From Liolophura sinensis (Eukaryota > Mollusca > Polyplacophora > Chitonida > Chitonidae): a stretch of 64,000 nucleotides of DNA. Each line of letters starts with the position of its first letter. The stretch's first letter is position 1. The stretch spans positions 18,431,976-18,495,975 of the forward strand of contig NC_088298.1 of NCBI RefSeq assembly GCF_032854445.1. Reading direction: 5' to 3'. A program made the position numbers and the translations under genes. The notes under the pieces are model-generated. The model ran no database searches. It was not told the origin of the DNA and saw only the letters and a list, made by a program, of their open reading frames with translations. Of the stretch, positions 32,101 to 42,430 are shown piece by piece.

Positions 32101-35100
32101 GAACCTGGCAGAGGGGTTCGTCTTTTTGTTTGTTGGTGCTTTGTGTTCATCAAAACTCTGTGGCAAAAGATTAGAATGGATTTTGAAAAATATGAAATAA
32201 ACCATGTTCTAGTCCTTTTTGTCCCGTTTCACAAAGTGCACTTATCGCTAAACGTGCACATAGCTACCACACAGCATATTGGTTTCCACGGAAAATACGT
32301 GTGTAGGTAATGCTATGCGCGCACAGGGAAAACGAAGTCCAGACTACAGTTTTGTGCCTGCTTTTTTTCTGTTGAATTTAAGCGTTGCTAAAGTGTATTG
32401 CTATTGCAATAGATTATTCAAACGAACAGTATGTTGAATATACATGTCAAGGTATATATGGTTTAACTAGAAAATATCTATCATCGCTCAGACAACAAAA
32501 TTAGCAGATTCAGGTGAAATCATTGTCACGCTGAAAATTCAGACTGACTTAAAATTCGTTGAAATTTCAGACGATGATGCAAAGAAAGGAGGACAAATAA
32601 AACTGATCGTTGAAAAAGTTGATGGTATCAACATGATGGGCCTTGTTGTAGCCTCCATACTGTTTGGCTGCGTCGCTTCCGCTTCTGGAAACGAAGCCAA
32701 GCCTTTTTTAGACTTCTTTATGGCTCTGCGAGTTGTCAGTTTCAAGCTCGTGGCAATTTTCATCTGGTGAGTAACTCAACATTTCCACATATATCTCAGA
32801 CTGAATGAATGACTTGAAAGGTTGACCTAGCCTGCCATTTTAACAGGGGACAGTTCAACAACAAATGCATTGTATTTTGTATGTATAACTGCTCTTCCAG
32901 AAGCACAGAAAGGCCTTAAACTGTATGTGGTCATATATGGCGGAGGAATAACTCATAATCATTCAAAATGTGTCATTTGAAAAAAAAATAAACTTTACCC
33001 GAAATACAATAGTTAAAATTGCAGTCTATGTCACTCCGTACTTCAGTAACGTACTGCACACGAATCAACATATTGTAGACAGGTCTTGCAAAAAAAGTCA
33101 CTGATTCCCGTGTACTCCATTATAATCTTCACATTAATGGTATATTATGAAGAAAATTACATGTATTTACATGGAAACAATAGTCCCGTTGACCGGTATT
33201 AGATGTATCCCTTCGCAAATTTCTACAAAACATTGCATTTGGAATATGGGGCACTTTATTTGACTAATGTAGATTATTAATACAAGAATTTTATATCAGA
33301 CCGCCATGTAGGAAATTTAGATAGTTACTTACCAAAGATCGGTGGTTTATTCCTGACACTCCGATTAATTTACATAAAAAAAACTGACTGCCGTCTTAGG
33401 ACAGACGTGAAATAATCCTGCGCTCGGTGCAAACTATAGGGACACACTAACCTATAGACAGCTATTATTTATACGAAGGGGCTTTTTGCAGGTTACCGAT
33501 TTGATAACAGTAGTTAGCTCGAAGATTAGTAAAAAAAAGATGTGTCGTTTGCATGTATGATTTGTTCTTCATTGCCGTGGTTGTATTCGTTTTAACAGGT
33601 ACTCGCCTGTTGGAATCGCCTTTCTGATTGCATCCAAGTTAGCGGAGATGGACGACCCAACAAAAACCTTCAAAGAATTGGCCATTTTTACTGTGACTCT
33701 GCTAGTCGGTTTATTTGCTCACGGCTTTATTGTTTTGTCTCTGCTATACCTGGTTTTCCTACGCAAAAATCCTCTCAAGTTCTTAGTTGGTATGGTACCA
33801 GCTATGCTCTTCGCTTTTGGATCAGACAGTAGGTAAGCTTTAAACATGAAGTCTTTTTATGAGATAAGGTTCGTTTTTGTCTGATTTTCAAAATTATTTT
33901 TAAACGTTCAAAAATAACTCCTATTTGTAAAGCTTTGAAAATAATTTCTATACTCCCCACAATGATTTTAAACGTTTTTCCAGACTGCAAATGTAGAATA
34001 AGTTGTAGGTCAACACTCCATTCAACCCACTCACAGGTCAAACTGTTTGATATATAGATGACTGTATATGCGCTCTTTCCATGAGGTCGTTATTACATTC
34101 GCTATGAAGCAGACTTAGGACTGTAGATACCCATAGTGTAATAAGATCCCGTCATGTAATAACTGTTTCATTATGACCAGCAGTTGTTACCTATATAGTG
34201 TTGCATTGTTATGTAATGGATAACACTTTCCATCCACATTGTAATAATTATAAGATTACGGGTGGCCTTCTTCGAGTGCATTCTGACAATTATGCCATGT
34301 GTGTTACACTATGGGTAGTCCTGACCCATACATGTTTTTGAGCGTTGCATCAAGGCGATCCAGAATGTAATACACCGCATTCACATGGAATAGCTCAAAA
34401 AGCTCAAACCTGCTTTTGTCTCTTTTACCATGATCTTATCAGATAGGGCTCAGTGGGGAGTTTTGACAACACGTAGCATTCTTAGGAACATTTTCCCCAT
34501 TACATACATCTTATTATTTAAATTAAGCACAAAATTTCGAGAAAATCGACCATTAGGAATGACACGTAAGAAGAAATGTTATATTTTCACGGCCAGATGT
34601 GCTAACATACCAGGCATAGTCACACGGATCTATTAATTTAAATATCCTGTTATTCCAGTATAAAATATATAGTCTGGGTAACCCTTCGCCATTTTTTAGA
34701 AGCCACCGTTTTTACGTTACATCTTTATCTTCTTACAGTAGTGCCACTCTGCCAGTCACGATTAAGTGTCTAGAGGAAAAGAATAGGGTAGACCCGCGAG
34801 TGACCAAACTGATAGCGTCTGTAGGGGCCACTGTCAATATGGACGGCACCTGTCTCTATTTCACCATGATGACCATCTTTACAGCTCAGCTTAACGGAGT
34901 TCCACTGTCGGCTGGGCAGCTGGTCACTATAAGGTAAGGATGTACCGAACGCTTGCTCTTTTCCGTCTCTTTTAACACCAAGTTATTCCCGCCCAGACAT
35001 ATAACTTTAGAGGCTTGACAGCGTTTTTAAATTTCAGATGTGTTTCTTTCGTCTTTCTGCTAGCTTTAAACAATCCATATATAGCAAAGGCTGCGAAACA

Positions 35101-37185
35101 TGCTTACCCACCTTTGCTGGATTTAAAGAAAACCTCACATTCCCCAGCTGGTAAATGTTATCTGGATCTATATTTCTACAAAGGTCAAAGCGGTTTCCTT
35201 TCTCGCAGAAGAGAGATAATTTCAATTTTGACATTGTAAATTATCCCTTCTTTGACATCAGTATACCCAAGGGTCCTGCATGTGGTGTGTACATATCTTG
35301 CCATTTAGCATTTATTAGATCCTGTGTCTTGATTGACAACTGGCATGCCAATGTCTCGACGTACAGATTCCTAGCTTACCTTTCAGAAATATAGATCTCC
35401 AGTTTATAGCGGTTATGTCATGTGCCTTGTTCTAAATGTGCCTAAGATGAACGTATATAAAATTAAGCGGTCTTCAGCCGGAATAACAAAACTTCAACTT
35501 ACGTATTCCTGAAAATGAGCTCAAGGACGAATATTTGGTTTTAAGGTCAATGAATAAAGTTATGTTAAAAACTTAATTAACGCCTCTGTTTAATATATGT
35601 ATCCCATCAATGGTCGCAGACTTTTGAAAATGACATCATCGATGAGCTCAAATGAAACGCAGTCCCACCTCAGTGCCCTCAATCAAACTCTTCCTCGGAG
35701 ATGTTTCGACAGCTATACCCCTTGATGATATCGATGAACTCAATGGGAACGCTGTACCACCCCAATGCCCTCATTCAGGCTCTTTCTCAGAGTCGTTTTG
35801 ACAGCTGTCGCCATTGACATCATCGATGAAGTCACTGGGAACGCAGTCCCACCTCAATGCCCTCATTCAAAACTCTTCCTCGGAGTTGTTTCGACAACTA
35901 TCACTTTTGATGCCATCGATGAACTCAGTGGAAACGCTGTACCACCCCAATGCCCTCATTCAGGCTCTTCCTCAGAGTCTTTTTGACAGCTATCGCCATT
36001 GACATCATCGATGAAGTCACTGGGAACGCAGTCCCACCTCAATGCCCTCATTCAAAACTCTTCCTCGGAGTTGTTTCGACAACTATCACTTTTGATGCCA
36101 TCGATGAACTCTGTAGGAACGCTGTACCACCCCAATGCCCTCATTCAGGTTCTTCCTCAGAGTCGTTTTGACAGCTCACACCCATGACATCACTGATGCA
36201 AGCTACTTTATTATCAGGCTGGGCACTAGTCGTGGCTGCAGAATAACTGTGGTTTAAACCCATACTACGTCCCAGAAAGAAAGCTGAGAAGTTTTCTTGT
36301 ACCTTAGGTTATATCCTAAACCATATATTAATAAATAAAAAAAAAATTACGTGTCATTCTGCTATTACGTAATACTCATCCCCACAGTATCCTGTCCCTG
36401 TCAATCGCAATGGGAGTGGCCGGAGTTCCGGGGACCGGAGTGATATACATGATCATGATCCTCACCTCCATGGGGCTGCCTACGGACGACATCAGCACTC
36501 TGCTCGCTGTCGACTGGTTCCTGTAGGTATTTCGTAGCCTTTGAGCGACAACTTGTTATCTAGCACGGTTTAAATACTGCTTTCACTCTGTTGCCTAGAC
36601 CATACTTTGCGTCTTGACAACTGATAACTGCTTCTCTCTGCCTGATTCTGTTCTATTTTCGTATTTCATATACTTTTTTAGTTCTTTTGTAGTTTGTGTT
36701 ATACGTCGTTTTGCGACTTGGCATTGTGATTATTGACCTGGGATGTCCTTATTGGTTGACGGCTGAAATACAAATCTCTCTTGCGGCGCATAAATGTTAT
36801 GAAATTTCTCTTCTCTTAACACCGCGTGGACCTCCCAGCTTCTCTTAAATAGAACTACGCAAATCCTTCTGTCGCCTGGAGTGAGGTAGAATTTTAATCG
36901 GTATTGGCTTTCTGTTAATCGATCTCTTTGACCAGAACCATCATCAGTATAAATGCAACACTTTTGGCACAAGATTGGTATATCTCTGGTGTTTTAACTG
37001 CCTATTGTAGAGCGCGCTGCCGGACCTCCATCAACGTATTAGGGGATGGATTTGGAGCAGCTGTTATTGAACATTTCTCCCGACATGATCTGAGAAAAAT
37101 GGCGGAAAAGGAGATAATTGTGACGACGAACTCGGAAAAGGACCTGTATGAGGGAGAAACAGAACAGAGGACAGCGCGCGTTTGA
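26142..37185 (+). CDS. SLC1 family (EAAT-like) Na+-coupled amino acid transporter, eight exons, 525 aa
   Basis: Exons 26142-26647, 26991-27033, 27892-27985, 32571-32766, 33599-33832, 34739-34933, 36388-36522 and 37011-37185 all have AG/GT borders and consistent phases, and join to one 525-residue frame. This is a typical SLC1 length for a trimeric plasma-membrane symporter. TM1-TM3 are in exon 1. A short TM3-TM4 loop (exons 2-4) has two N-glycosylation sequons (NSS, NIS). HP1 reads [15 protein letters not shown]7 [14 protein letters not shown]2 [13 protein letters not shown], and TM8 [20 protein letters not shown]. Na+-site residues (NMDGT, the Asn and Asp of NVLGD) and the TM8 Arg of RT are kept. 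Two substitutions are odd: Ala where the amino-group-binding Asp is expected (VDWxLD in EAATs), and Phe where EAATs have the coupling Glu after ALY. Exact substrate unknown. Introns contain repeats listed separately. Confidence 0.93.
28793..30717. repeat. Identical 85-bp direct repeats bounding a 1.75-kb segment in SLC1 intron 3
   Basis: The 85 bases at 28793-28877 (start ccccattccctccaagacag, end catttcacccaggt) recur without a mismatch at 30633-30717. The first copy runs into a good donor (cccag|gtaagaa). The second ends in what could act as an acceptor (cattcatacatttcacccag|gt). The enclosed DNA has a 122-codon ORF at 29417-29782 that I do not recognise. It could be a young insertion with a long duplication, a short-LTR element, or a recent segmental copy. 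Confidence 0.85.
31590..31680 (+). mobile_element. SINE 3' tail fragment (second family)
   Basis: 'tttatcgtcgtgcttaacaa', then 'ttttcagccatatgacgacg' and 'aggaatta', resemble the tail of mollusc-type SINEs; the 'catatgacgacgagga' part also occurs near 50810-50826. The head is absent. Confidence 0.5.
31889..32042 (-). mobile_element. Partial SINE (minus orientation) in SLC1 intron 3
   Basis: 'tgtttgattggtgatttacg', 'atatttcacttatacgacca' and 'cccacggccatccgcaggct', ending at 'aaagccagcatgagct'. The tRNA head is missing. It lies between SLC1 exons 3 and 4. Confidence 0.85.
34128..34317. mobile_element. 190-bp MITE in SLC1 intron 5
   Basis: The terminal inverted repeat tacccatagtgtaa at 34128 matches ttacactatgggta at 34304-34317. 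The non-coding interior has further short inverted matches. The family was not identified. Confidence 0.65.
35632..36199. repeat. 185-bp dimeric satellite (93+92 bp alternating units) in SLC1 intron 6
   Basis: Three dimers start at 35632, 35816 and 36001. Each dimer holds an A unit (gacatcatcgatgaagtcac...cagtcccacctcaatgccct) and a B unit (gatgccatcgatgaactc...gctgtaccaccccaatgccc). A and B share a common frame, but A copies resemble A copies more than B copies, which is higher-order structure. A partial A-like start ends the array. The two pairs of overlapping ORFs here are shadows of the repeat. Confidence 0.93.
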
Positions 37186-38928
37186 CGAAAACCTGCCTAC
37201 CTGGGATACCGAAGCAGAGATATCAAAATTTCATTGGGACCTGCCTTAATGCTATACGTCAAACGCAATTTCCATGGGGATACATGTCTTCACTCTGTAT
37301 CACCATGGACGTAACACCATGCGCTTTTTGCGACTGCTTTTCGGCTCCCCAGTGGAGACAAGGTGTCCATAACATACATGTATACAGTCTATTGGTATCT
37401 TAATACACCCATTAGACTCTCTGTCCAATATACACAATATATAACGGTGCAATATATACCGTTATACTCAACCCCAGTTCCGCAATTATAACAAAAAGCA
37501 CGAGAAAAAACAGGAATTAGTCAGATTCAGTGAAACAATACAATAAGTTCGAGCTCGAAAACTTTCCTCGCCAGAGGCTAAAAAAGCCCTAATGTAGCAT
37601 GCGACCTGTCAAAAATGGTAGACACAACATGGGAGTCTGAAAAAAATATTTAAAGAGTTATTTAGAGAAGACTAACAATGGAGGATATTCAGTAGCTGAA
37701 CGTGAATTTTAGAAGTTCCTGGAAGAAAGAGATTGTTTGTACCTCCGTAACACGGTTTGACAAAGGGTCAGAAAATTAATATCAACAATAACTGCCTAAT
37801 ATTTCTGACAGTTATGCTTACATCATACTCCTTACAGTGCACGCGCAGCGTACTCTACGCTCGCTCTACATCACTGCCAACACGGTGAAAGCTTCACATT
37901 TGGAGACTTCACCGTGTACGTAGGCATGTTTAGCCTCATGACCGTTGTTCTCGCCCAGAACTATGTAATCAGTATTCAGCAATAAAACTGGTTCATATAT
38001 TGGTTAGATTTATATTGTGCACACTTTAGACAAAGATAATGAGTGTGTAAAACGTATTATTACAAACAAAGTTTGAGACAGAGTTTTAGTGTTTTGACAT
38101 CACTTTTTGTCTGATCATCGAGACCCCAGTGACCTCGGCGTTGTTCAAGACGTCTTTTCAAAGTTTGCTATTGGTGACAGTGGTTTAAAGGGAACGTAGA
38201 TAGTGGAGCATGCGCTGTAGGCAGTAAGGGATCACATGGTACCGTGTTGCATTTCTAACTTTAGCGACAAAGGAGTTCAAACTCGAAACTATTGAAAACC
38301 CTATTGAAAACTGCGTTTAATTTACCTTTACTTCTATTATAACATTTTCATGATCTCATTTTCATGAATTCTAAGGTGGATTGTATTTACCAAGTTTACA
38401 TTGCTTATAACACTTTATTTACCTCTATGTTTGACTATTGACAAATTCGGCATTATTTGATGTTCACTGATACTTATTTAGAGAGTTAATCTGCCTTCAA
38501 ATACAAAGTCATAGAGGTACAAAGAACAACTTTCAAGGTCGTTGGCGGTAAGCACTACCAATATGGTTCAAAAATCCCACTTCAGAATTCACACATTCTC
38601 AATTTTGTTCTAGAAATCATTTTAAAAGTAGCTTTGATATAATTCCCGTGCACATATAATCCGGGAGCGAAATTCGTATATATATATATATATATATATA
38701 CCGAAACACTTTGAAAACACTCTTCCTTGATAAGCCTTTCTTCCTTTTGATAATAAACGCCTTTCAGTTCCGCTGGCTGTTTATCTGTTTTTGTCAAAAA
38801 GCACCGAAAAATATTACTCTGATGATAATACTTTTTACCACTCATAGATGTTATGTTTGTCTCAGCAGGAATTTTTGATTTGTGTTCTGAATAGCTTTCA
38901 CCAACTTCTCTGCTTTGCGCTTTCACAG
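37186..38928. other. 3' flank of SLC1; (TA)n at 38680-38701
   Basis: Apart from the candidate exon at 37838 there is only AT-rich non-coding DNA. A small perfect hairpin (tataacggt/accgttata) sits at 37440-37466, and a TA dinucleotide run at 38680-38701. Confidence 0.5.
37838..37985 (+). CDS. Candidate alternative or unrelated terminal exon downstream of SLC1
   Basis: After a good acceptor (actccttacag) the frame reads ARAAYSTLALHHCQHGESFT, then FGDFTVYVGMFSLMTVVLAQ and NYVISIQQ before the stop. The stop overlaps an AATAAA signal (caataaaac). Its entry phase fits SLC1 exon 7, and joining would give L-A-R-A in place of L-A-R-C, but it lacks the TM8 RT and NVxGD motifs. So it is either an alternative non-transporting end or an exon of another gene. 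No homology is recognised. Confidence 0.35.
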
Positions 38929-39470
38929 TGTTACGGTATTGAAAACAGCAACAGAAAACAGACTCAGTGACTCAATATTACAATGTAAACAATGCTTTAT
39001 ATATAAAATGAGACGTACAGTTTTACAGACAGTTCAACAACAACAACAACATACACATCAGTATTACCGGTCTTTAAAAGTTTCCAGTTCACCTTTGCAA
39101 CCCAAGGAATGTATTCCAGGAAACCCAACGTAAAGACCATGGGATAAACACACAATTCACACAAGTCACAAATTGTCCTAGACAGGTACTTCGCCAGGTT
39201 AGCGAACACGAACACAGTACACAGGTTACACAGAACTGGAACAGTCAAGCCTTTGAATGACGTCACACCCGCAGAGCACAACACAGGGTAAATACAGGCA
39301 TGGAGGTATAATCCACTTCAGATCAGTCACAGCTCCCGCAGAAGCTCACAAACGAGCCGTTCAGAGACGTAGAGTAATGTCACCTTGTGGCAGAACGAAC
39401 GTCCTTTGCAAAACTGAAAACTTCAGTTTAGAGTCCTTGACGACCTTGTCGGTCAGGTGAGGTCAGCGTG
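38929..39470. repeat. Second copy of the LTR-like dispersed repeat
   Basis: Matches 657-1207 from TGTTACGG to GGTCAGCGTG, differing by short indels in a CAA/A run and scattered substitutions. Here the sequence beyond 39470 continues with more promoter-like DNA, including a minus-strand TATATAAG near 39735. If this is a solo LTR it may extend further to the right than the shared block. Confidence 0.85.
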
Positions 39471-39784
39471 TTAAACAAATTACACAGTCCACACTGTATA
39501 ATCATAATAAAGATCCGAACACCAATAAACGTGACTTCCGCAGAAATTCACATAAACCAGACATCAGTACTACTGTGGTACACAAACGGTGCCGGCATAA
39601 AAATCTGTCCTCCCAAATGAAACTGGCATCACCAGCTCATATCAAAATAATGGGCTCGATACGAGAGCGTCGCACACTCTCCTGGCTCCCAGTGGATGCA
39701 GCAAAAATACCTCCACTCTGCACAGAAAACACGGCTTATATACGGTCCAGGTGGATTCAACTATTCTTAGACACAGAATTAACA

Positions 39785-39930
39785 ACCAATGAACAGCCAG
39801 TTAAATAAACAGAGCATTGAACACGGTGCTTTCGGCCAGGTTCGCGCTGTACATATATAACAGGGTCTGTTATGCTTATAACATACTGGCGGGTATATAA
39901 ATCCCTGCCGGGCTTGTGCTCAGCATATAT
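39785..39930 (+). promoter_or_regulatory. Histone-type promoter (CCAAT, TATA)
   Basis: CCAAT lies at 39784-39788, TATATAA at 39894-39900, and a short (about 30-base) leader precedes the ATG at 39931. The compact arrangement is that of replication-dependent histone genes. Confidence 0.55.
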
Positions 39931-39960
39931 ATGTCTGGACGCGGTAAAGGAGGCAAAGGT
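39931..39960 (+). pseudogene. Truncated histone H4 gene (first ten codons)
   Basis: The ATG is followed by codons for MSGRGKGGKG, exactly the conserved N-terminus of histone H4. The reading then departs (QLN and a stop), and no further H4 sequence (KRHRKV, DNIQGITKPA) is found nearby on either strand. The intact promoter and start with abrupt loss point to truncation by insertion or rearrangement. The I-like LINE begins about 0.5 kb downstream. An H2A start would diverge at the tenth residue. Confidence 0.68.
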
Positions 39961-40495
39961 CAACTTAACCCCCTTTCTTGTACAGGCGTTCATTGAGAGT
40001 GGTTTTCATAGTGTTGTATATTTGATATTTTTTGGATTTATTTGTGATAGCTTTCGGTCTTGTAAATTCTAAATTAATTACACACGTTTGTTGCTTAGTA
40101 TTGGGCTTTTTGACAACAATTTGGTTTTTTTTTTTTTTTGGCTGATAAGCAGTCACATCTGATATTAGAAATATAGTTAATCCATAGAAATAAAGTTAAT
40201 CCATTGATTGTATATATAGTAATATATAGTGTATATAGTAATATATAGTGTATAATAGTAATATCGTTAGTATTATATAGTAGCATAGGGCTATAAGTTA
40301 CTATACTTTAGGGTATAGTGTACAATTGTGGGATAGGAAATCCTGTACTTACACTGTCTCTTCCACACCTAACAGAGCGCCTTTCGTCTTTTCTCCCTGG
40401 CTCGGAGCAGCTCCCGAGCAACTTCTGCTATTTTTTAACTGTCGTCTTGTAATAACTCCCCTGTGCATACACCACTATAGTCATTAGTTACAGCC
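39961..40495. other. Junction DNA and possible LINE 5' UTR
   Basis: Contains a T tract at 40124-40139, an imperfect tandem 'gtatatagtaatatatagt' at 40208-40260, and a more GC-rich stretch (40370-40495) that may be the LINE 5' UTR. No gene. Confidence 0.4.
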
Positions 40496-41428
40496 ATGGA
40501 TGACGCCAGAAGGAGACGACATGGAAGTCGTGGAAACGCGATCCACTACAAAACGAACGCGCGATTTTCAACCGATAGAAGCTCCCAGGAAGGGAAGAAA
40601 GCAAAGCAGGTGGGTCAGAAGCAGGGAAATAACAATAACAATGTTGTAATTTCATCTATGGGGGGCTTACCCGTCACTGGGTGGAACCCAATTAAATTTG
40701 TGTCAGAGTTTACAACAAGCAATTGGCAATGTAAAACAAGTAAAAGAAATTAACGGTAAAGACCTAATGATTGTTTGTAATAGTGCCACTCAAGTCAAAA
40801 AGGCACTCAGCATAACAACGCTGATGGGAAGAGATGTCTCCCTGCAGGCTGCACTCCAATATCACCCTTTCACGTGGGGTGATTTATGGGTTAGGGGAAA
40901 GACATCACTGAAGAAGAAGTACAACAAGCACTGAAAAAATACAAAGTAACGAAAGCACAGCCGTCTGACTAAAGGGAAGGAAAAAACTAAAACCAAATGT
41001 ATGTTGCTATATTTTAATTCGGATGCACTACCGGAAGAAGTTTCTCTCGTTACGAAATATTTCCTGTCAAGCAATATGTTCCACCCGCCATACGTTGCTT
41101 CAATGTCAGTCCTTTGGGCATATTTCAGGGAATGTAGGGGGCGCCAGCGATGCCCAAGATGTGCGGCCCCCATACATTTGATGAATGCCACAACCTGGAT
41201 CGCCCCAAATGTGTCAACTGCGGGTCCCTGAGCCATAGCTCGGCGTATATGGGTTGCCCATATAGAAAGCAGGTATGTAAAGCGCAGTTCATAAAGGTTA
41301 CCAAGAAAATTTCTTTTGCTGATGCTTTAAAATCAGTACGTGAAGAAGATAACCCCCATAGAATTTACCCAGAGGGGTCAAATGAGCGAGCTCTAACAGA
41401 AGGGGCCGGTAGTAGATACCCCCCCTGA
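40496..41428 (+). pseudogene. LINE ORF1 (RNA-binding, CCHC zinc knuckles)
   Basis: Starts at ATG 40496 (MDDARRRRHGSRG). It shifts frame near 40720 to a RRM-like stretch (VKEINGKDLMIVCNSATQVK) and shifts and stops again around 40930-41060. It resumes with the CCHC region KMCGPHTFDECHN then PKCVNCGSLSHSSAYMGCPY, and ends with KKISFADALKSV. At least three breaks. Confidence 0.8.
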
Positions 41429-41775
41429 ACAGCCCCATTCTATTACGATTACACCCGTCAAGCCAATCTTAGGTCCATAGCTACTCAAACCCCACGTGGT
41501 GAACCCACTCAGACAGACGATATGTCCTTCACAATGGCCACAAGGCTTATCGCCATCTTTTCGGAAATACTAATAAAAGTCTTCGAAATCGAAGACCCTA
41601 AGAGTTTGGTACAAGTAGTGTTTAGCATCGCTCAGAGTCGTCTTGGCTCTGAGGCTGTTGATTTTAAAAGACTGAACAATATTCTATTTACTGTGTCCCT
41701 CGGATGATGAACATTCATAATGTATCCTTTATATAATATAAATATATATTCCTATCTGTTTTACCTCTATTATCA

Positions 41776-42430
41776 ATGACTTTTAACATGTTACATCAAA
41801 ATATTTGCGGTCTTGGCGCTCATGGAGAGGATTCAAGTGTTATATTCAAAATCTTAAGCCCGCTCCTCATGTTATATGTCTCCAAGAAACTTTTTAAAGC
41901 CACATATGGATTTTACTTACCCTGGGTATTTTATAGGTAGAATGATAGGAATACAGACGGGAGAGGGGCCTGGCCATGCTTCTAAAAGACGGCCTATCCT
42001 TTTTAGAACTAAAGTTACCTCCCTTTAACAGTATTGAGGCACAATGTTTTAATATTGCTACGAGGTCTGGTGCACCCACAAGTGTTGTTAATATATACAA
42101 TCCTTCTAGTCGTATTGATAGAAAAGATTTTTGATACTCTTATGTCTTATATTAATAGCACTTATATATTGTGTGGGGATTTTAACGCTTACGGACCCTT
42201 ATGGGGTAGCATTACAACGAATTTCAATGGAAGGGTAATGACTGCTCTAGTTAATGATTATGAAATGTGTGTTTTAAATGATGGGACGGGCACTCGTGTA
42301 GATCCTCATTCTGGTAATCTGTCTCACTTAGACCTTACTCTTTGCTCAAGCAGATATAGGTCTGTCTTTAAATTGGTTCGTTTGATACCATAAGCCCTTG
42401 TCCTAGCGACCACTTACCAGTTCTAGTCAC
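41776..42430 (+). pseudogene. LINE endonuclease domain
   Basis: HQNICGLGAHGED is the N-terminal Asn motif. PHVICLQET (near 41863) holds the catalytic Glu. A later frame (42034-42393) has YILCGDFNAYGPLWGS and SHLDLTLCSS, the GDFNA and LDLT signatures of LINE endonucleases. Stops and frameshifts lie between 41890 and 42040 and near 42390. Confidence 0.85.

Noticed and set aside
35765-36187. Four overlapping plus-strand ORFs with repeated peptide
   Set aside because: They are frames through the 185-bp satellite inside an SLC1 intron; no start, splice or homology evidence.
37011-37015. Alternative acceptor (gtagag|cg) restoring Asp in SLC1 TM8
   Set aside because: It shifts the frame and loses the RTSINVLGD motif, so the first AG and the Ala residue are favoured.
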